Assembly: GCA_916613615.1 (NCBI GenBank)
Contig: OU744721.1
Coordinates: forward strand, 71,615,060 to 71,679,059
Length of the DNA stretch: 64,000 bases
Source: Steromphala cineraria
Taxonomy: Eukaryota > Mollusca > Gastropoda > Trochida > Trochidae
Reading direction: 5' to 3'
Shown here: in pieces, positions 57,885 through 64,000 of the stretch
Layout of the letters: each line of letters begins with the position of its first letter
How positions within the stretch are numbered: position 1 is the first letter of the stretch
The notes under the pieces: model-generated
What the model saw: the letters and a program-made list of their open reading frames with translations, nothing else
Told to the model about the DNA's origin: nothing
Databases searched by the model: none
Made by a program: the position numbers and the translations under genes

Positions 57885-60800
57885 TAATGTTCTCCTGTAA
57901 AATACTTCTTTTCACATTTAAAGAAGACGATGATGACATCAGACAATTTTGATACTCCAAATGCATTACGAATTTAAGCAAGTAAGTTTATCAGACCTTT
58001 GAAAAAACTCTTTGATAAGGCTGCCTTAAATTGTGTTATATATATTTTCATATCTAAAATTCTCTTTGGTGGATTTCAGGTTTTTCTTATTATGATGTCT
58101 ATAAACAATCTTGCAGAAATATGCTGACCCCAAGCCGTATAAGAGATAACAAACAAGGTATGATATTTGGTTTGTATGTGAGCAGATCTTAATATCTTTT
58201 TCACTTGAGTAATCCAAGATTGAAGCATAGGCTGATCAACACATCCGAAAGAAGATCTTATTTTACAGCTCAAATCCCAGCTGTGCTCAAAATCAACTTT
58301 GATGGATAGGTTTATATGCTCTTTAGGGTTTGGAAAAATAATGTTACGTGACGTGTTCTACAGCGCTCTGTGGAATTATGATAGCTCTCTTAAATGATCA
58401 GTGAATGTTTTGAATCTTCTATTTGAACCTTACAAATTATTAGTTGTTACCTTTCAAAGATAAACTAGGCCAATGAGAAACATTCGTGTGTGATATCTAA
58501 AATTATCATAGAGGACAGATAGAGTGAAGCATAGTCAAAGAATGCATAAGTAAATACACAACGCAAGAGTGTGTGTACTAGAAATCTGCCCAGTTTTACT
58601 TCAAACTAAATTGATGGCATTCTTAAAAAGATATTCAGGCTTGTAAAGTGCGACTGGTACAGGAGAGGCAGTCATATCTACTTTCCTGAACTGTCAAACC
58701 GCATTTCACCGTACTTGAACTCGACCTGATCAAGTGTTCTAAAACTGTTGGGGATCAGAAACTTCTACAGATATATCCCTTACATTTATACCATGAGCCA
58801 TCTATAGTATTTCTCACAAACTGAATGGTAATGGTGTGTGATCTTACCGTTAAAAGTATTCTTAAACTTTTGAAGATGAGTAACTCCTGCAGATATCTCC
58901 CTCAAATTTGAATTAAAACCATCTATAGTATTTCTAAGAAACTGCATGATGATGGTATGTGGCCATCTTACTGTATTTGCCTTGATTTTCCTTGATTCGA
59001 CCTATTACAAGTATTACGATGCTTATCAACAGCTACATTGGTGACAAACAGAAGGAATTCTGTGCCCAAAGAAACAGAAGCAAATGTAGAAATAAGATAT
59101 TTGCATATGTATATGAATCTAAAAAAGAATCAAAACAATTAATGAGATATGACGAAGTACTTGTTTTATCATCATAATTCAAAAATCCTCAATACCAGGT
59201 GAAGCTTGGTACACTCGTTTCAAAAGTGTAAGCGTGTATGATAGCTCGGAGTGGTATATGATGATATAAAACTTCAACATGATACCAGTGTGGAGATGTA
59301 AACCAGATTTTGGAATCACCTCATGTTTGCCTAAGCTATACAAAACGCAACAACTGAAATGTGCAATGAAACCTCTCGGACTGAGTCATTAAGGATGAGA
59401 TACAGAGATAATTCAGCCACATAAACTAAGATAAGCGTCATTCCTTAACAGTAACAGCTACTTTCAATGTCTAAATACACTCCTGTAAGGAGCAGTTTCA
59501 ATTTTAAATCATATAAGTTTGTACGTTTGACCTAATTGGTAGTTGTTTAGATATCTGAAAATAAAACTTGATAGATAAGTCAGAGTTGTTGTTGGAGTTA
59601 TTGTGATAGTCCGGTTTTGTGCATATATGTAAGCACATTTAATGCTGGTTTGTTAGCATTCTTTTAAAAGATAACCATTTATTGTCAATTATCGTATGTG
59701 ATTCCTTACTTTTCACGTTGTGAAGGAGTGGACATATTCTCCGAAACGTCATATATTCTTACAGTAATAAGTTTTTATCAAATATTATTCCTTTCTTTAC
59801 CTTTCATTTGAACACGTATTTGTCACATCTCAGACTTACAAGTATCTTTCCAGAGTTGTATATATATATACTTTTTAAAGTCGGCCGCTGTAAATTTCCC
59901 TTTTTTCCCTTTTTGTACAACATTATGACTTACATAACTTGTCACTACATTGGTAAATGGCAAATTGATTTTAGCATTAGTCTGTAGGATGACGTTAAGT
60001 TTCCTCCTCTTAAAAAGATGCATTTAAGATTTCATTTCTAAAAAATAACAATGCGCTTTAAACCAGGCCTGCAACTTGTCCGCATTTAACCGTCTACCTT
60101 TATGTCCTCAAACAAACATTGTGAAACGAATCATCAACCGTATTTACTGAGGGAATTTTCTCCAAATGTTCAACGACATGGTGTTTTGTAATCATAGTTA
60201 CTATCTGATGTTCAATAAGAAAGTGATTTATTGGTTGCTTTATTATCGAAAATATATGTTATTGTAACAACTGACAATCCGTGAGCTATATTGACTTATT
60301 CCATAAAACTTTAAAATACATTGCCTCCTGAATATATATTTGGTATATGTGTAATAGAAAAATGTCAATTGAAAGTCTGGATTTGGCTTAATATTCTTTA
60401 CTCAATCTTCAAGAGTTGTTTTGTTTGCACCAACACAACCAATATACCATCATAAACCTAGAAAATTCCCCTGCTGAACATATATAACAACCGCGCATGA
60501 AAATATCGTGACATCATTACACATAGGAGTAGTAAACTGTTCGCTTGAATGTCAGGAACGGAAAACCAAGTGATAGCAGATTAGGGATTGCATTAGGAAA
60601 CTATTAATCTAAGTTGCTTATTTATTTAATGTCCAGGGAGTTGAAGCTGTAATTTGCTAAGATATTTATAACTACTAACCATTAAATAAGCCTCTTAAGA
60701 GAGCACAGTCTTCAAAGATTACATTGGGAAGGATACAGATAAAGCTTGTTAAAGTAGAGTATTTAACTCGCCAACGATTAACACATATTATCATATGAAA

Positions 60801-60955
60801 GCGTGAACACAACATACATGTAATACGTGTATTTGTACAATTCAAAAGTAGTAGAGATATGTACGTTAAATACAGAAATAACAGACACGTCCTTAAAACG
60901 GACATTACCACAGATTAACCATCAACTTACTTCAAAGGATATATTGAAAGTTTAA
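57885..60955 (+). repeat. Segmental repeat array 2, unit 3
   Basis: Approximate limits. It begins like unit 1 (GATGATGACATCAGACA here, ACGATGACGTCAGACG at 40050), then shares TGGATTT-AGGTTTTTCTTAT, CACATCCGAAAGAAG and GATCAGTGAATGT. About 58640-59700 has no counterpart in unit 1. Further on it shares CACCAACACAACCAATATAC and TTCCCCTGCTGAA. Its last part (60590-60950) matches unit 4. Confidence 0.72.
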
Positions 60956-63900
60956 AAAGATCAGTTTCTTATCGTGTATCGTAAATCACTACATTTCACT
61001 TGGTGAAGGAGTTAACTTATTCTTTATTGAATTTAATTTCTTGCCTTCTTTCCTGTTAATGCAAAGTATTAATAATTTACATCATTATATTTTCTTCCAA
61101 GCTGTACTTATGGCCTCAGAGGCCAATATCTACGAAATAACGAATGTGAGTCTGAATATTCTTCACAGGTTGGTTTGTTTGCACCAAAGCAACCAATATA
61201 ACATCATAAACCTAACTAAATCCCCTGCTGAACATATATAACAACGGCGCATGAACATGTTGTGACATCATTACACTTAGGAGCAGTAAAATATTTGCTT
61301 TGAATGTCAGGAACCGAAAACAAAGTGAATACAGTAACAAATGCTATTTTATTAATGTCAAGGGACAAGATTTTTATAACTTAAACTACTAACCATTAAT
61401 GGAGCCTATTAAATAAGGACAGTCTTCAAAGAGCATGGTGGGAAGGATACAGGATACAGCTTGTTGAACTAAATGAACTAAGTATTTAACTCGCCAACGA
61501 ATAATACATATCAATATATGAAAGCATAAACACGACGTACATCATTTGATAAATGTATTTGTACAGTTCATAAGTAGGAGAGATGTGTACATTAGAAAGA
61601 AATATGCACGTTAAGAAGAGATATGCACGTTAAGATAAGATATGCACGTTAAGAAGAGATATGCGCTTTAAGAAAACAGAAAAACTGACACATGTCATTA
61701 CCACTGAATAACAATCCAATTACTTCAAAGGATATATTCATAGTTGTAGATACACATTATCCAAAATAATAATCTTTTAAGTGAACATTTGAAACTCCAA
61801 AATGTACTTTCAGAATTAAATTGCAGGAAAGACAACTTTTGCCAGAAGAAGGATGTCATCAAACATCTTTATAAAGTGACGAAATCTTTTTTACTTGAAA
61901 TTGGTATGAAGCTCTCCTCTTCATCTTATAAAAGACATGTATTTCCTGTTTTCAGGAAAGAACATGTTGTGGTCTGTCATTTTGACACGATCAGGGAATT
62001 TGTAAATTTTGTAAAGTAATAGACAAAGTCTTATGAACATGATAACTGTCACTCAGCTTCTAAATATGATGTAGCATGGATAAACCAGACATGATATGTT
62101 AAAAGGTGCTGTCGAATACCAGGAGGCACTCCTTCAATTATGACAAATAATAAAATTAAAGAGGATTTGATACTAAGTGTGATATGACAAAGACAACGTT
62201 TAGATAATGAAAGACACCTTTCACCTAGGCAAAGTTAATCCTTTCCTTCACAAATAATTTTATCTAAGGATTCTTTGAAAGATATTTTAAATATCACCAC
62301 ATTGTTCCAATGTTGTTGTACATATAGTTATCACTTTCAACGATACAAATATTGTCAATGAAAGTAGTTTGACCGTTATCGATAAGCTGTATGTGTCTGA
62401 ACTTATACTTGGATACACAGCTAATCACACTGTGTATCAGAATCTTAAATTTGTTTGCCAGGCCGACAATTAAGAACAATTGGACAGAACAAAAAATAGA
62501 ACAACCTGAAATACTCGTTCAAAATTTTTTTAAGCGTTTGTAAGTAGATAGTGTGCCATTTACTTATGCCAACTTTTCGATTGCAGTCCAAAGAGTAAAA
62601 TTATATGAAAAATCATGGAACGGTCCTCTTTAGACATGAGTGTTAAAGAAGCAATTCTTAATGTAAATAGACGATATTGTTATTGCAGGATATGTTACAC
62701 AATCTTCACTAAGTATGTAGCAATACAGAGAGTTGTCAGGAAGACAAAAATGATTCGAAAATTATTAAAAACGACCTTTAACTTTTGTTACATATCCTGA
62801 TTTATTGAAGAAAAACATTAGATAATATAAGACTTATTGAGTGAACATGAGTATTTGTATTAGCAAACTGTTATTTTATGAAATCTGGTAGAGAAATGCA
62901 ACACATGTTCCAGAGCAGTAATTAACTGATACAATATACGTTATATTTGGAAATATTTTTGAATTGTAATTTACACTCAAACCTTTGCTGAGCATTTTAG
63001 TCATTCTCTTTGACTCTTGCATAATGTCACTGTGATCTGCCTCACCATGACAGAATTCTAAAGTACCTGATATAGATTGCTCCTGTTAACCTGTAATTTT
63101 GCGCCATGAGCACATATCTATAACCGTTGTAAAATTACTTGGACAAGGCCATATTAGAAGAGTGAAAAAAAGAATAATTGTAATTGAATTTAAACGAGGT
63201 GTCAGTGGATATCAGATAATATAATCTTTTCCATGGTTGGTTATGTAAGCAGATACAATACTGATACCGGTAGTGAGATTAATATGTTTGATTGTCTATG
63301 ATGTTAAAGTGTTTTTCGACATATTCTTTTGTATAGATATGAAATAGCTTGTGACTTCAATCAACAAGAAACTTTGATGGTTGAATCTGAATTTTCCGGA
63401 ATTACGAATAAAAAGGCCAGATGATTAATGCAATGAAAACAATAATCTCGTTATCTGTTGCACATGAACGCTATTGCATTATATGCTTTGTAAGAATATG
63501 AATATCTTTATTGAAGAGTGATGTGTACTCTCGAATATGTCAGTACATTTTATTTTTGCCTAGGTAATGATTGCCTTCCTACATATAATTCAATGAAGAA
63601 ATTATGACCCAAAACTTTGTGGAATAAGGAGGTTATAATAAACATGTTCTTTCCTTCTTTCCTTGTTACTATTAGACACGTAGCTTTCATGTATATTTCT
63701 CAATTGCAGATACTGCAATAGTAATACGATTAAATGTAACTCCATATATATGCTATTCTAGCAGGTAGCAACCCCAATGAGGTGGCAAATTAAATGATTA
63801 TTTGTTGTCAATGATACCTGAACACTGATACAACACTTTCTTGTGCAGTGTTCAGTCGTTGTCATCGTTATTTTACCATTTCAACATTGAGGAGTCAATA

Positions 63901-64000
63901 TTTCAATATTTCATCTTAATAAGATATTTTTTCAAATTGAGCCGCCCCTTTGACAACACCTCTCTCCAAATCAGCAAAATAATTTCAAACCTCTCAGGCA
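60955..64000 (+). repeat. Segmental repeat array 2, unit 4 (runs off the window)
   Basis: Shares with unit 3 TTGTTTGCACCAA-GCAACC, ACTCGCCAACGA and TTACTTCAAAGGATATATT. With unit 1 it shares CACGATCAGGGAATTTG, ATGATATGTTAAAAG and GAGGAGTCAATATT. More diverged than the unit 1-2 pair. No conserved coding frame. Confidence 0.72.
61602..61674. repeat. 19-bp minisatellite, about four units
   Basis: The unit ATATGCACGTTAAGAAGAG starts at 61602, 61621, 61640 and 61659, the last one degenerate. It is absent from the matching part of unit 3, so this is a local expansion. Confidence 0.88.

Noticed and set aside
57634..57981. 115-codon minus-strand ORF
   Set aside because: No recognisable domain, overlaps a TATCAAC-family repeat arm and the start of array 2 unit 3, and is not conserved in unit 1.
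61602..61674. Short regular repeat considered as a CRISPR array
   Set aside because: Units are contiguous 19-bp tandem copies without spacers; it is a minisatellite.

Overview
The window looks like an AT-rich metazoan nuclear genome, most probably a mollusc and plausibly a bivalve. The main gene is split into many short exons with GT-AG introns, the intergenic DNA is full of small non-autonomous DNA transposons, and there is a Tc1-type transposon. The species cannot be named from the sequence. Nothing prokaryotic or viral was seen.

Layout. (1) 1-10.6 kb: the 5' two thirds of one gene on the minus strand, an SLC5-family sodium/solute symporter of the monocarboxylate/multivitamin branch. Nine coding exons join in frame (361 codons plus 2 bases), and the 3' end lies beyond base 1. 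Its 5.7-kb intron 6 holds two inverted CTCTAGAGT-rich repeat arrays and a 0.6-kb element with 13-bp terminal inverted repeats. (2) 10.6-18 kb: no gene recognised; four copies of a MITE family (ends AGGGGCAGTAGCACG, flanked by TTAA). (3) 18-27 kb: three diverged copies of a non-coding segmental repeat. One copy carries a 5'-truncated LINE tail with a clear 13-bp target-site duplication. (4) 28-40 kb: foldback (hairpin) elements at 28.3, 32.9, 34.3 and 39.0 kb, a repeat with 145-bp internal units at 29.4 kb, a possible tiny spliced transcript at 28.7-29.2 kb, and a probable signal-peptide first exon on the plus strand at 37.7 kb. (5) 40-64 kb: four direct, diverged copies of a multi-kilobase repeat. 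The first is interrupted by an intact Tc1/mariner element at 41.9-43.6 kb, the second by a MITE and a foldback element. Two more MITEs sit end to end at 52.9-53.6 kb, next to another short element.

The duplicated segments act as natural empty sites. They show that the LINE tail and one MITE inserted after the duplications, and they prove that the MITE family duplicates TTAA on insertion. Protein-coding evidence is strong only for the SLC5 gene, the Tc1 transposase and the LINE fragment. All boundaries of diverged repeats were judged by eye and are approximate.
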